From Carallia brachiata (Eukaryota; Streptophyta; Magnoliopsida; Malpighiales; Rhizophoraceae), in contig JADCRB010000036.1 of the NCBI GenBank assembly GCA_021464245.1, positions 6,611,322-6,675,321 on the forward strand: a stretch of DNA of 64,000 nt. The letters run 5' to 3'. Under the pieces are notes generated by a model that saw only the letters and a program-made list of their open reading frames with translations, made no database searches and had not been told where the DNA came from. Position numbers and translations under genes: made by a program. Below are positions 25,127 to 38,150 of this stretch, in pieces. Numbering within the stretch: position 1 is the first letter of the stretch; every line of letters begins with the position of its first letter.

Positions 25127-25760
25127 TATGAAGAAAAAATTCCCAAAATTGACCTAGCTCACTATTATGTAGAATTCAATTTTTACCAATGGTTCACTGT
25201 CAAAAACACCAGAACTAAGGAACCAAAAGCAAGTAAGAATATGAGAACTCCCAACCAATAGGCTTAAAGAGGAACGCAAAAATCCATCAGTAATCCTCCA
25301 ACAAAAGGAAAAGTGATTACTCGTTTTCTCTCGGGACTTTTCTCGAGCAGGTGCTGGGCGGCGACAATGTGATGGTGGCCTACCCTGCACAAGCGACGGT
25401 GGAGGTTTCGCGTATCGGGTCGACAAAGAAAAGATACTCTGTCAAGTACGGTGGCCGTGATTGGTGGTTGGAGCGTCGACGAGAAAAGAAGCGGTGATAA
25501 TTGGTGTCGCCGGCGATGAAGAAGAGCTCGCCGTTGCCCTGGGTGGGTTTGGTGTGCAACTGGATACCGAGCTTTTTTTTTCGGTCCTAAATACCGAGCT
25601 TTTTTGGTGAAGAATGAAAACGATGGAGGATTTTGGCTCTCTGCGTTTGCTTTTCTGCCCGAGACGGCGAAGAAAATAAGAAGACGAAGAAACCGTTGCA
25701 AGATTGGGCCTCAGAGGGCAAATGGATTTTCTGATCCTGGCCCAACACCACATTTGAAAT
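25127..25760 (-). promoter_or_regulatory. Probable 5' leader and promoter of the CER16-like gene
   Basis: Higher GC than the rest of the intergenic DNA, with CCGCCGCC-like words and spurious overlapping frames, as expected for a plant 5' leader and proximal promoter. Its exact transcription start cannot be read. Confidence 0.4.
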
Positions 25761-27227
25761 GACGAATTAGCCCTGATAGATTGGGCCTGGTCATCTGCTT
25801 TTGGGCAGCTTTTGGGCTTTCTAACTTTTGGGAGGGTGTTTCGGTCTTTCTCTCTGAGATCCCGTCATCTACGTTCAAGATTCAATTGCCTTGGGTGGGT
25901 GAGCGCTAACCCAGTGGTGGGAAAGATGTCTATATCAGGTAGAAGTTTGAATTCTCACTTAATCTACATCTTCTCTGTTTTTATAAGCCCAAATTTGGGT
26001 TCTTAGTGGCTTATACTATAGGCCTAAAAACATTCATATTGCTTGGTTTAAATTTTTTTTAAAAAAAGATTCATATTGTTCGGTACTTTATTGTCAAATC
26101 ATCCTAAATTATTTATAATTCAAGTTCCGGGTATTTTTCAGTTTTCAAACATCTATCTATAAGCATAACGTATGCTATCTTGTGGCTTCTACATTTCTAT
26201 GTTGAACGTTGGATTATGTTTATTATACTGAAATGAGAAGAGGAACTTGCGAAGAGCGGGTGAAAAACTAGTTTAAATCAATTTCAAGACTTTCAAAAAG
26301 TGAAAAAGAAAAAGAAAAGATAAGAACAAAAACCCAAACTATTAAAATAGAATATAAGAACCAAAATCCGAAAAATCTACAAGCACAGTGAATGGCCATG
26401 ACAGCGAACTAAACATATTTGAGTGAGAACACATCGTGTTATAAATGTGTGTGCGTGTTCAAACCACCACTAAACATAGCACTAGCGTTGATAAAATAAT
26501 AAAAATCATTTCTTACATCCAATTCCCATCGATCATTGTTTGCTTCTCTTCTTTGAATTGAACCCACATTCAAGTGGCAAAACTGAGTGGAAAATTGATG
26601 GACTCCCCTTTTTTAATGTTTGAATCCTTTAGTAAATTGGTGAAGGTGTTTTGAACAAGTGCTTGTCTTTTATGCCTTCCCCATTCAATAGATAGATATA
26701 TGCCAATTATGAGTCAATCATTGATTAATAATGGATAATCACCAATAAGCTCTTCTACTATTCTGTAGAACTTCCTTTTTTCGTAGTGGAAACTCAGTGT
26801 GCCTCCTTAAATTTTGATTGTGACCTCGTATCTTCGCTATTAAAATGTGTTTATAAAAACAAAGAAATCCTTAGTTTGGGCATTATATGGCACACACGCG
26901 CACACACAATCAAAAGGAGGATCAAGAATGACATATTTATTTTTTTTATTTTTTTGTAGTATAATTTATTTATAATTTTATATCATATAAATTTATTTTA
27001 TTATTTTATTATTTTATGTAGACTATACTTAAATTTTTTACTTTCAATTATATTTAAAATTAAATTAATTTAACTCATATTTTAAAGGAATTAAATTAAA
27101 AATCTCGTGAGAATAATTGGCTTACTCATTCCCATTCTGAGAGAAGAGAACCTCCATTGTACGTCCAGAGTGGGAAAGTGGGGTGCTTTAATTATAACTT
27201 TGCTTTTCAAGGCACAAAACCCTTTTA

Positions 27228-27612
27228 GAGTGTGTTTGGAGTGTAAGAAAAAAGAGGGAAAATGAGAAGAAATGAAGAGAAAAAGAAAGAAAGTGAAAAA
27301 AAAATAAAGTTGTTTAGAATGATAAAGAAAATTGAGAGACAGAAAGTAGATGAAAGAAAATATGAATATTAATTTATGAGAGAAAAAGTAGAGAGAAAAT
27401 AAAATTATTTGGAGTAATAGAAAAAGGTGAGAGAAAAAAAGTATAATAAAAGAAAAGGTAAATAGTAATTTGTGAGAGAAAAAATAGAGAAAAGATAAAA
27501 TTATTTAGAGTGGTATAGCAAGTGAAGAGAAAGAAAAGTGAGAAAAGAATGAATAATAATAATTATATTTTTCTTTCCTCTAATATTTTTTCTCGCACAC
27601 TAAACATAGCAT
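27228..27612. mobile_element. Purine-rich MITE-like element with internal tandem units
   Basis: The left end GTGTTTGGAGTGTAAGAAAA and the reverse complement of the right end (ATGTTTAGTGTGCGAGAAAA, 27587-27606) form an imperfect terminal inverted repeat. Inside are about four units of roughly 95 bases, each starting with a TTATTT(G/A)GAGTxxTA-type word (27310, 27404, 27500). The plus strand between about 27240 and 27560 is almost free of C. No clear target duplication was found, so superfamily is open and ends are approximate. Confidence 0.55.
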
Positions 27613-28740
27613 TAATCTTGTAAATGAGTGCTGAGTTGCACGAGTACTGTGTAATTTGGTGGCTGCAGCATCTGCGTGTGATGTATATATTGTGTGTATA
27701 GCAGGGCAAGCTTGAGGGCGTTTAATGCAAATTTTCTCATGGCTTGTCAGGACAATGCACACGCTAGAAAATTGAAAGATACGTGTCAGAACCTGGAAGA
27801 TTTTCGTTCTTTTTTTTTTTTTAAATGTGTGTAATTGGAAGATTTTCGTTCTTAGAAACATTAAAACTGGACAAGAAAAATATGGAGAATGCAATATACT
27901 TCTATTAGGTTCACCACAGCATCATAAACTTCCATATAAAAATCTTAATAAATCTTAGTGTCACAGTGTGGACTCAACGTAATGTATTAACTTCTATTAG
28001 GTTTTGTTCTCACATTCATTTCATGATGAGATCATAGAGAAATTCTCATAAATCTTTTAAATTTGGCATAGGACTTGTGCGAGCAACTTCCAACTGTGCT
28101 ATAACAAAAAGAAAAAGGAGGTTTCATTAAATTTATATTATAATCAACAATCAGCGATGAACAATTTAATCTATATATTCTAATAACTTCATGCGCGGCA
28201 ATTGTTTCTCCATTCTCCTAATGGCCCTATACGAGGGATTGTATATTAAAAAAGGAAAAAAAAAAAAAAAAAACATATATGTGTTAGTGGTTGTGGTCAA
28301 AATTTGACAGCTACTTCAACATAAACTGTGAGTAAAGCTTTAAATGATCTTTTTCGGTTTGACCAAAGTCCATGACAGTGAGGAGATTAGGAAGTCATTT
28401 AGTGGTCAACATAAATAGAGGGGCATAAGGACCACACATTATCCTCTACTAGCTAGGTGACATGCATATACTTTAGTTTACTCTCATCTCACCACTATAA
28501 TGTCTTTTGCGTGTGTGGGAAAGTTGAAGCATTCATGGACCAACATCAATTTGTCATCTTCCATAACGTATAATGCTAAGGTTCTATCACTAAAGAGATT
28601 GGAATTGATTGATCTCGGCGTAACCCGAAATCTTAAGTTCATATGATGCACCAGATTGGACTTGGAAGTATCAAGACAATCTGATCCAAATCTTTAATCG
28701 AATAAGTACAGCATTAGTAGAGATCCAAACTTGGCTAAAA

Positions 28741-28922
28741 AGATATATAAATTAGTCATATATTAGTCATATGAATAAATTCACCTCCTAATAAATAATT
28801 AAAAAATTTTTTTTTTCAAAACTAAACCTTAAATATAAATTAGTCATATAGTAGTCATATGAAAAAATTCACCTTCTAATGAATAATTAAAAATTATTTT
28901 TTTTTTCAAAAACTAAACCTTA
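28741..28922 (+). repeat. Two-copy tandem repeat, period about 88 bases
   Basis: The segment AAATTAGTCATATATTAGTC and its near-copy recur 88 bases apart, and both copies continue through an ATTCACCT(C/T)CTAAT word, a T run and CAAAACTAAACCTTAAA. Copies differ by several substitutions and small indels. Confidence 0.8.
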
Positions 28923-31900
28923 AACGTACTTAATGTTACTCTAAATATATTTAGTATTATCTTAATCCTCTATACCAAAAAAGTATTATCCTAATCCTTC
29001 GAATTTTTTTTTGCTAAAAAATTCTTTTTCACTGTTTATGACTATTTTATAGTCATCTTCTATATCTTCTTAGTTTTTTCCTAAAAATCCTACCTATAAA
29101 AGAAGGGAATTATAATTCTAACTCCTTTAAAAAAGGAGGTAAAACCATCTTGCACTTGTGCACATAGTTCGCAGAGTGTATGTTTTCTATTCCAAAGGAA
29201 ATGCATGTTTTCTTTTTGATATGTTATTTTGAAGGAAAATACGATTTGCACAAAACAATAATTATAAACAAATAAGCTCGATGTTATTTTTTGTTAGTAA
29301 AAAATTTAACATCGGCCATTTTAGAGTTATAAGGGACGAGAAATTGGGACAAAAATTCACAAACCATTATTATGCTCTTGCAAAGAATCCAATCGCTATC
29401 AAATACCAAACTTCAAAGAATATTCTTACATGTTAGGACTTTAGAAAGTTTTTTTTTTTTTTTGCAAGCTGCAATGTTTTTTTTTTTTTTTTAGATTTTT
29501 AATTTGACTTAAGTGAAAAGTGAGTGAAGTTAATTCAATTTGAGATGTAAGTGAAAACAAAATATAAGTACATCACAATTGAAACAAACCAATAATAATA
29601 TAAATTTATGTAGTATAAAATTTTTTATGTGTTATACTCACGAAAAAAAGTACATAAGAATTGTAAGCATCTTAAATTTTGACATGAATCTCTTAGCTTT
29701 GAATTAGAGAGTGATTAGAACAATAGAGGGAGCTAAATAAAAATTTAAAAAGATAAAAAGAGAGAACGAATATTCAGATCACTACTTGCTTGATTATGTC
29801 TATAAAATTGGGATTAATTATAACGAGCTCTCTCTTGTAACAAGCAAAAACGAATTCCCAAGAACAAAAAGTTGGAGGAAGCCAGAAAAGAAAGATAAAC
29901 AACTGCGTTTGCGAAAAGGCATATATTCTCCAACTTTAGATAGGCCAAAGCATGTGGGTTCTGAAAGGGATTCCTAGATCTAATCTGCTTTCTTTTGGGA
30001 TACCCATTGTGAGAGTAAAGTAAATCATACAGACCTTGCAACATTTCCAATGTTTAATTTGACCACCCCCCCAAAAAAAAAAACACTTTTGTAATTTAAT
30101 TTCATTACTCCTAGAGATCTGAATTTTGATTGTTACATATATATAAGGCCTTGCATGCAAACTGGGAAAATTCATAGTAAAGGGAATTATTTGAAGTTTG
30201 GAAATATATTCCTATCTGGAAGTTGGGAATTGTGTGGGGGTTTCTTTGATGGGAAAAAATACATGGCCAAACATCAATTGGTCAAACAATATCTAGATTC
30301 ATATTTTGTGTAATAACGAGTATATGTTATTCAACTGTAATGATAAAAAGTGATATAAAAAATTATTATTATTTTTTATTCATATTTTTTAATTACAGTT
30401 AAATAAAATACATTTATCATTACATAAATCATATAACGTCTAGATGTCATCTGGATAAAACTCATATGGCATTGTAATGGCCTCCTTTTTGATTTACAAC
30501 AAAACAAGAAAAAAAAAAAAAAACAGTTTACCCTTTGTTTTGATGGTAAAAGACACGCAGAGAAACAAACATGCCCTCAGTGACAAGATTTTGCTTTTCC
30601 CTAAACGTTTCTATTTCAATTTCAAATGTCCATGAATCCTTGGTATCTAACTTAGAACATGGACTATTTTGCTTGTTCTCTTTTACCTCATAAAGAAAGC
30701 AAGAGAGAGAGAGAGTAAAAATTCACATAATTAGATGTGGGCTGGCTAATTAATTGGGCAAAATACAGTTTGAATTCTTTTTTTAATTAATTAAGGACCT
30801 TAAAAGTTGAAGCGTTTGGGAGTGTTGGAGAAGGAGAGAATATTCCGAGGCCGCCACAGTTCAACAACTAAAGTCCAACGATTGTATACTAAACAAAGTT
30901 AGAAAGCAAAAACATCATTAGATTATGATTAAGGCTTAGCAGGAAAAGTCAGCCCACAAGTAGACGACCGCTCACACTTCCAAAAATTCACTGCCTTTGT
31001 CAGCTGGCTGTCTTTTAACCCTGTTTCCTTCCTTACCAATCTGGTTTGGTGTCTATAATAATATATTAGCAAAGGATTACAACTAAGGCACCCCTAAACT
31101 TATATATATACACAGATACACTCAACTATACGCATTTTAAAAGATATATTATATTCACTATGGCATGTATGTGATCTTATTAAATTATTGTTCCGAAAAA
31201 AAAACTCTTATTAAATTAACGGATGCTTGATCGGATCCTAGGCATGCCATTTGCTCTACATACATTTTACCTCCTTAATTACCAAGCACAGTTCAATCTT
31301 TTTTCAAAGGCATTTACATTGCTACATCGTCTAACAGCATATAATTAATGAGAAAATATTTGTATGTCCACTTTTTGTATGTCAATTATTGTATTGAATG
31401 TAAAGCTGATAACATTTATAATAAAAATTAATAACTTTTAGTTTTTGTTATTTTTTATTATAAAAATTATCAGTCTAATTACAAAAATTATTCGATTTAT
31501 TGCATTTAACACACCAATTGACACACTAAAAATAGGCACATGTATTAGTGCTCATAATCTATGTGACGTCAAAAAAGTTGTACAAGTAATTAAATTGTTG
31601 GCCCCAATTGCAAATGTAGATAAAATTTTCGCAATGGGATTTCGCAGTCACAAATGCAAAAATTCCCCCACAATATATTACAGTTGCATTAATTTCAATT
31701 GACTGGAGTATAATGCAAATAACTGAAATAGTTCTCGAATCTCGACTAAAAGCTATCAAAAAATGGTATAAATGTTCAAGTAAAACCTTTTCCCATTAAT
31801 CACCGTTCATATCTGGCTTCCTCCCCTAATTCCTAAAATCTTGACATCTCTTCACGCACGTAATTGGGAAAGGGGAAGTTCTTGTACAGATTCTTGTACA

Positions 31901-33681
31901 GATTTCAATAAGCTGTATCAAATTGACAACCCATTTCCTTGATGATCCATAGCCTAGCTTTAATTCATCATCCAAAAAGAACTTTACATTCCACAAAATA
32001 AAGCAGACATGTATAAAGTTCCTGAAGAAAAGTGATAAAGTATATCATCTACCATTCAAGCAAAACCAACCGATCAAAGTTTCCACCTTCCAATTTTAAA
32101 ATTTCGTGATGATTTGTATTAATTTAAACGATAATGATTCTCCAACAAAAATTAGACCGTACTGGTTCATATTTATCAACAAAAATTAACCAATATCAAT
32201 GCCATTGATTCAGGTTAACAAGTAACGATACGCTAGTAAGTTTTAGTGTGAGTATATATATATATATATATGAGGCTCAAGTGGTTAAAATATCAGGTTA
32301 ATTTGAAGTGGGAATTGGGAATGTTACTGTCATCAGGACATTTATTCCCTTTTATGAGTTTGCTTCGTCGTTTCCCTTGGATTTACCTTCCTTGACAGTT
32401 GGGCACGTGCATGGATGAACGTGCATGGCAGATTTCAAAACAGCATGTTATAGTCAAAGATTTCGCACAATCCCCTTTTGATCAGTATATATTAATTACC
32501 AATAATGTAAATAGCATCAAAATCCTCACTGGAGAAAAGACATAAAAACATAATTTTTGACAATAAACTCGCCAGCTAACAGAAGAAAATTTTAATTACG
32601 TCAAAATGATGAACATAAAAGGTAGAAAAATTGGATGGGAATTTCATGCCAGTCACACTCAATTAAGATAGGTTCATCCATCTTTTGGATGAAATAGACA
32701 GAACAACTGCACTACCTTATATGACTAATACTTATACCTTGGACATGAAACCAGACCAAAAATTGCAGGCAATATAGAACTAATTATCCCTTGACTTGCT
32801 GTTCTTTGTGGGGCAGTTCATGTGCATCAATTAGTCTAGAGGATTAGCATAAATTACTAGAGCGAGGCCCAAAGCTTCAACTTGTGATCCACAATATGTA
32901 CTACACACACAACAATTACAATTAATCTCGGATATGGGCATTTTGTTCTTGGACAATGCAATTTATCATTAGGTTAGTAATGTCTTTTATACAAATTTGC
33001 ATGCAGCAACAAGAGAGGAATGATGTTTAACAATAACAAGAGATGATTTATTGCAATGTTTAGTTAATCTCCCAACCATCATAGCTAATCAATGGTAAGG
33101 TAAATATGAAACAAAGCAAACAATCTAATCTACTTATTGCCCACTGTTATGAGGATAAACTAGTCCCCATTACACTGATGTTGTGTCTTGTGCACATCAA
33201 TATTTAAATATGGATGGAAGATGGAATTTATTATAAAAAATAATAAACAGCGTAAAGAAAACAAATTATGGGATAATCATTCCAATAGGAAAAGGCATGG
33301 AGAATCGCTTTCTACCAAGCTCATCATATGTGTCATCATGCACCTTTGGTTTTCTCCCTTCACTACTCTTCAACCCCTCTATCTCCCCTGCATCCTAGCT
33401 AACTTTAACTTTTCACTGCCTCCCAAAAAAATCACTGATTATTCTATTACACCTATAGCTAAAAAGCAATTAATTAGAAGGGCCTAATGCAAGAGAGGGA
33501 TAGCTATAGGGACTAAATCTTGCATATATCTGCTCATGTTGTTAGGGTTGAGAGACCACAATAGAGCGCTTATTTCTCCGAGGATCTCTCAATTAGAGTT
33601 CTAATAATGAACCCCTTTTGAATCTAGAATCTAGATTGATCAGTCAACTGTTCTGAGAGAAGATAGAGAGATTGATCATAT

Positions 33682-35829
33682 ATGCTAGAAAAGATGGCAG
33701 AAGAAGCTATCTCAAGCAATGGTTTTGTCCAAGACTTGGTTGGTGGCTCCAATCAACCTGCTGTAAAGAAGAAGAGAAACCTCCCAGGAACACCAGGCAC
33801 GCTTCTTAATATTCCCTTTTTTTAATTCAAAATTTGATATCATATGGCAAATGGGTTTTATTTATGTGTTTGTTGTACAGATCCTGAAGCTGAAGTCATA
33901 GCCTTGTCACCCAAGACTCTCATGGCCACCAACAGATTCTTGTGTGAAATATGTGGCAAAGGCTTCCAAAGAGATCAGAATTTACAGCTTCATCGACGAG
34001 GCCACAATCTTCCATGGAAGCTCAAGCAAAGGACTACCAAAGAAGCAAGAAAGCGGGTTTATGTCTGCCCTGAGAAAACCTGCGTCCACAACCATCCTTC
34101 TAGAGCTCTTGGGGACCTAACTGGTATAAAGAAGCACTTCTGTAGGAAACATGGAGAGAAGAAGTGGAAGTGCGAAAAATGCTCAAAGAGATATGCTGTG
34201 CAGTCTGATTGCAAAGCTCACTCAAAGACCTGTGGTACAAGAGAGTACAAATGTGACTGCGGGACTTTATTTTCCCGGTATGTATAAGAATCTGCTCATA
34301 CAACTTATCCATATGGAATTTCTTGTACAAAACAATCCGTAGATTGTACTATAACTATTCCCATCTGCCATTTAATGTGTCCGTGCAACGAGACTCTTCT
34401 ACATATGTTGATATGATATACAATAAGGTCTAAATTGACAAAGATTAAGGAGGAAGGAATTCGCAAAAGCATGAAAGTGAATTTTGTGGATGTAATACGT
34501 TTGTCTGTGCGAAAGACGATGGATTATCACTTTCTTTATGACAAACAGCAATAATCAAAGACCTCTCAAAGAACAAAAAAATATAGGACGCGTGAAAGTG
34601 ATTTTAGTGGATGTGATATATTTGTCTGTGTTCCCCAAACCAAACCTCCACTAGCTCTGCAGAAAAGGTGAAAAAAGGATGCATAGTCAAGACAAAGAGA
34701 TAGGTAGAAAGGATTTGGTTGATTTCCACTGTCTGAAGTGTCTTTTAACATGGGATACTGCTCATTTTTGTGCTTATTAGAGTCTTCAGTACCTATAACT
34801 TTGATAACTAATGGTAATCAACTTTGTTTTGTTAGTCTTATGGTTCTTGTACATTTTGTTCAATTTTCCTCCCAACCGTTTCATGTTTCAACTGAATGAT
34901 AAGTAAAAAAAAATTTATTGGTGAGCAGGCGGGATAGCTTCATCACTCATCGCGCCTTCTGCGATGCCTTGGCCGAAGAAACAGCAAGAGTAAATGCAGC
35001 ATCTAAGATAAATGGCTTAGCAGCTGCCAGCAACATCAATTACCATCTTTTCGGAACTCCAGTAGTAGGCCCTAACATGGCCCAACATTTCTCTTCCATT
35101 TTCAAGCCAGCAATGTCAAGCAATGACCAACTGATCATAGACCCAACAAGAAGGGGATTCTCTTGGTGGATGACCGACGGCCACCACGAACCCATCTGCG
35201 GTAATGTCCAGGAAATTCACTCACTGGGATCTCTCAGTTCAGAGGTAATATTGGAAAACCCAATTGTTTCACGCCCCATTAATGCTCCACCGTCAGAATA
35301 TCAGTTAAACTGGCCAGATCCAGGAAATAATAAGCTCTGTTCAAATAATGCTGAAGAGCTGACAAGCACTGCACTTCCATTAATATGCAAGGAAGCGGCT
35401 GATCAAATTGTAAGTGTTCCATCCTTATATAGCACCCAGAAACAGTCCCTTCAAATGACTTCATCGGCAAGTATGTCAGCGACAGCTTTGCTGCAAAAAG
35501 CTGCTGAAATTGGTGCAACTTCAAGCGATCCATCGTTCCTAGGAAGTCTCGGTTTAAAGTACAGTAACAGTCAGGTTCAAGACAGGAACAAATACTCCGG
35601 ATTTTATGGTTCAAACCCAAATATGAGCAACAATCTTGGGAACGACGTCGTGGAGAACTCTGGTGGAAATGATGTATGCAGCAGTTTGAACCACCAGCAG
35701 CAACAGTTGCATATGTGCCCCATGATGAAACGCCAGAAATTACAAAGTGACGATCATAGCGCTGGTGGGAGCAAACTAGAGATTTTCTTGGCGTTGGCGT
35801 CCAAACCATATCCCACCCACCATCCATAA
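33682..35829 (+). CDS. INDETERMINATE-domain C2H2 zinc-finger transcription factor (IDD14/15/16-like)
   Basis: Exons 33682-33796, 33881-34277 and 34929-35829 give 470 residues. Residues 27-33 contain the KKKRN nuclear signal, followed by PEAEVIALSPKTLMATNRF. The ID domain has four fingers: C60/C63/H76/H80, the VCPEKTCVHN finger, C136/C139/H152/C156 and the CDCGTLFSRRDSF finger. The C-terminal half has the MSATALLQKAA motif typical of the family. IDD proteins are nuclear regulators of gravitropism, starch and organ growth; the short N-terminus favours the IDD14-16 group. ATG 33682 is the first in frame after a TGA at 33673; an alternative Met lies at 33694. Oddities: intron 1 uses a GC donor (CCAG|GCACGC), and the usually invariant Trp of the QSDWKAHS motif is Cys149 here (TGC at 34210-34212). 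The usual TR/LDFLG C-terminal motif is not evident. Confidence 0.93.
34470..34630 (+). repeat. Spaced direct repeat in IDD intron 2
   Basis: A segment of about 40 bases (CATGAAAGTGAATTTTGTGG..., then TTTGTCTGTG) at 34470-34510 recurs at 34590-34630 as CGTGAAAGTGATTTTAGTGG... TTTGTCTGTG, about 120 bases downstream. It is an intronic duplication of unknown origin. Confidence 0.7.
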
Positions 35830-37762
35830 ATGGATGGATTTGATCATATTGTACCGAAAATTCCATAGGGTTGCTGCACTTACTCTCAATCCAAACCAAA
35901 ATGTTTATTGAGAACTCAGCAGAGCGGCAGATTGATTTGCCTCTTACCCTATTATTTCAGCACCCCTCTAATAATTTATACAAATTCTTGTTTGAGAATA
36001 TTATTTGATGTATAGTAGTCTTTTAAATTTAAAAAACAAAAAAGAAAAGAAAGAAAGCCAAAATTAAAAGAGAGAGAATTTAGTATTGGAAACTTTGCAA
36101 GGAGGAAAAGATGGCATTGATTGCTTGATAAAAAGACTAAAAGTTGCCTTTAATTAGATAACCATTGAAGAACTAAAGGGGGACATCCGTGTATATTATG
36201 TTCAAACATTAACCTTAGAAAACGGTGGCTTTTATTTTTAGTTCTTTGTATTTTTTTTTTTTTTTCTCTCATAAAGGAAGGCCACACGTGGATAGTGGGG
36301 CAAAGTGATAAAGAGCTTTTTCTGCTCCATTATTGCTGTGTTTTCCATCTTCTTCTTGGTGGTTGTCTTGTCAAAGTGGATTTGTAAGATTAATTTCAAG
36401 TTCAAAATCTGCACATATGGCCCGATTGTTTAAAGGGCATTCAGTTTTCCGATTTCCAAATCTAACGCAAAAAATCAATGCATTGGCTTATAATATGTGC
36501 AGAAAATGATTTGATTGTTACCCCTCGGTTGCATGCTCAAAAGATAATAATGCAGTTATTTCATCCAGCGCGGTTTCGGCCCTCAATGGTACAACCCAAA
36601 TATAAATATGCATTCTAAATAAAATAATAAAATACAACTGTTTATTAATAAAATATAAATATGTTGATAAAATATTAAACAATAAAATTAAAACTTAAAA
36701 AATTAGATGAATATTATTTTAAAATTTAAAATATAAATCACACATAATATGTTAGAAAAGAATTTTTTTTTCCTCCTAAAAACAAAAATTTTTATACAAA
36801 ATATTAATGAGATTACATTTTATTAATAAATAATTATATTTTATTAATTTATTTGGATTATACATTCAGACTACACAGTAAGACTCTTAAACTTTTTCCT
36901 ATTTCATCTTGTGGTTGATTTTCAATTACTATAATTTCTATTTGTGGGCCTTTACTTCACAATACAGGTTTATTGCCCTCTTTTTAGGGAAATGATGGTT
37001 TAATCAGGGTAAGGGGAGAGAGAAAGAGAGTCGAAAGAGAGGCAAAGGTGATTGAACCCACCTGCTTTTTGTTTTTTTTTTTAAAAAAACATATCATACA
37101 TAATAATTAAAATTAATGCACAATACAAATTAATGTATAATAAATTTAAATTTGATGTACAATAAATTAAAATTTTAAAATATAATAAGAAATAATCATG
37201 TTAGTAAATGAAACATATATTTTTTCTTTTTTGTAATTGGGGCAGGCCAAAGTTCCGTGACTTTGCTTTTCAACTGGACTGTAGACTCTGTCTCAAACCG
37301 GACCTTTTTGTACTGCACTATTCACATTCAAGACCAAGCACAAAAGTTCATTAGCCATGATACCGACATAAAAAACAAAAAAAGAACAAATGAAAAAGAA
37401 CAAAAACAAAACGGAAAAAGATAAAAATGAACCATATTCCTTAATCCTTGCATCATGGTCTTTACTCTTTTAGTCTTCTGCCGATTTGATGGAGCAAGTT
37501 CACCTTACAGTAACAATAACAAATACAATTTAAGCCACCAATTTGTGTCAGTGTAGCCCAACAGACACATCAGCAAAATTTGTTGCCATAGCATTATTTT
37601 AATTTTTTATTTTTTTTTTCAGAATGACAGATCATTATTTTTTTTTTTGCGTCCACGTAACATGATTCTTTTGTAAATATATTAAAGTTTTATTTATCTA
37701 GTGCACAATTCTACCTGATTACTTTTTGTTCCGTACCAAAATAACAAGGTATTACTTCTTTT

Positions 37763-37766
<4 letters not shown>

Positions 37767-37806
<40 letters not shown>
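37767..37806 (+). repeat. (AT)20 microsatellite
   Basis: Uninterrupted AT dinucleotides, self-complementary and so able to form a hairpin. A shorter AT run lies at about 38641-38662. Confidence 0.95.
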
Positions 37807-37808
<2 letters not shown>

Positions 37809-37989
37809 TTGTCCCAAAATTAATATATATTATGCGAGTTACTAGAAACAAAAATGTTAAAAATAGAAGAGAGGAAAAAGAAAGTAGACTACAATCAATT
37901 GGATTGGGTTACATTTTAGCCTAAAGACATTAAGCAAAGGCCTAAAGATGATGGGCTTGCATGGTTGATCAAAGACAACTTCCGTTACA

Positions 37990-38150
37990 ACTCCGTCTAA
38001 AGTCGGTGGGTTGGGTAAGATCTACTGTTCTACATCCGTTAAAAGAAATAGACGTCGTCTAAAGTCGGTGGGCCTACGACGTTGCGCGAGATGTTCGTCC
38101 GTTAAAAGCAAACAAACGTCCATTAAAATAAACTGCGGCCTAAGTCGGTG
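37990..38150 (+). repeat. Degenerate tandem motif GTCTAAAGTCGGTGGG / CCGTTAAAAG
   Basis: GTCTAAAGTCGGTGGG starts at 37995 and 38057, and a degraded third copy (CCTAAGTCGGTG) lies at 38139. Between copies sits CCGTTAAAAG or a variant (CATTAAAATA). The first period is 62 bases, the second about 80. Unlike the surrounding AT-rich DNA these units are CG-rich. Origin unknown. Confidence 0.65.

Larger units (their letters stand above)
25761..33681. other. Gene-poor tract before the IDD gene
   Basis: Nearly 8 kb without a supportable gene. It contains the purine-rich inverted-repeat element at 27228-27612, the tandem repeat at 28741-28922, several long T runs (29450-29465, 29477-29492) and TA runs (32254-32271). 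The last few hundred bases before 33682 are probably promoter and 5' leader of the IDD gene. Short open frames in between have no recognisable protein content. Confidence 0.5.

Noticed and set aside
25154..25753. Several 90-145 codon minus-strand frames upstream of the CER16-like gene
   Set aside because: They overlap one another, are Arg/Ser/Pro-rich from GC-rich leader DNA and match no family; treated as 5' leader and promoter.
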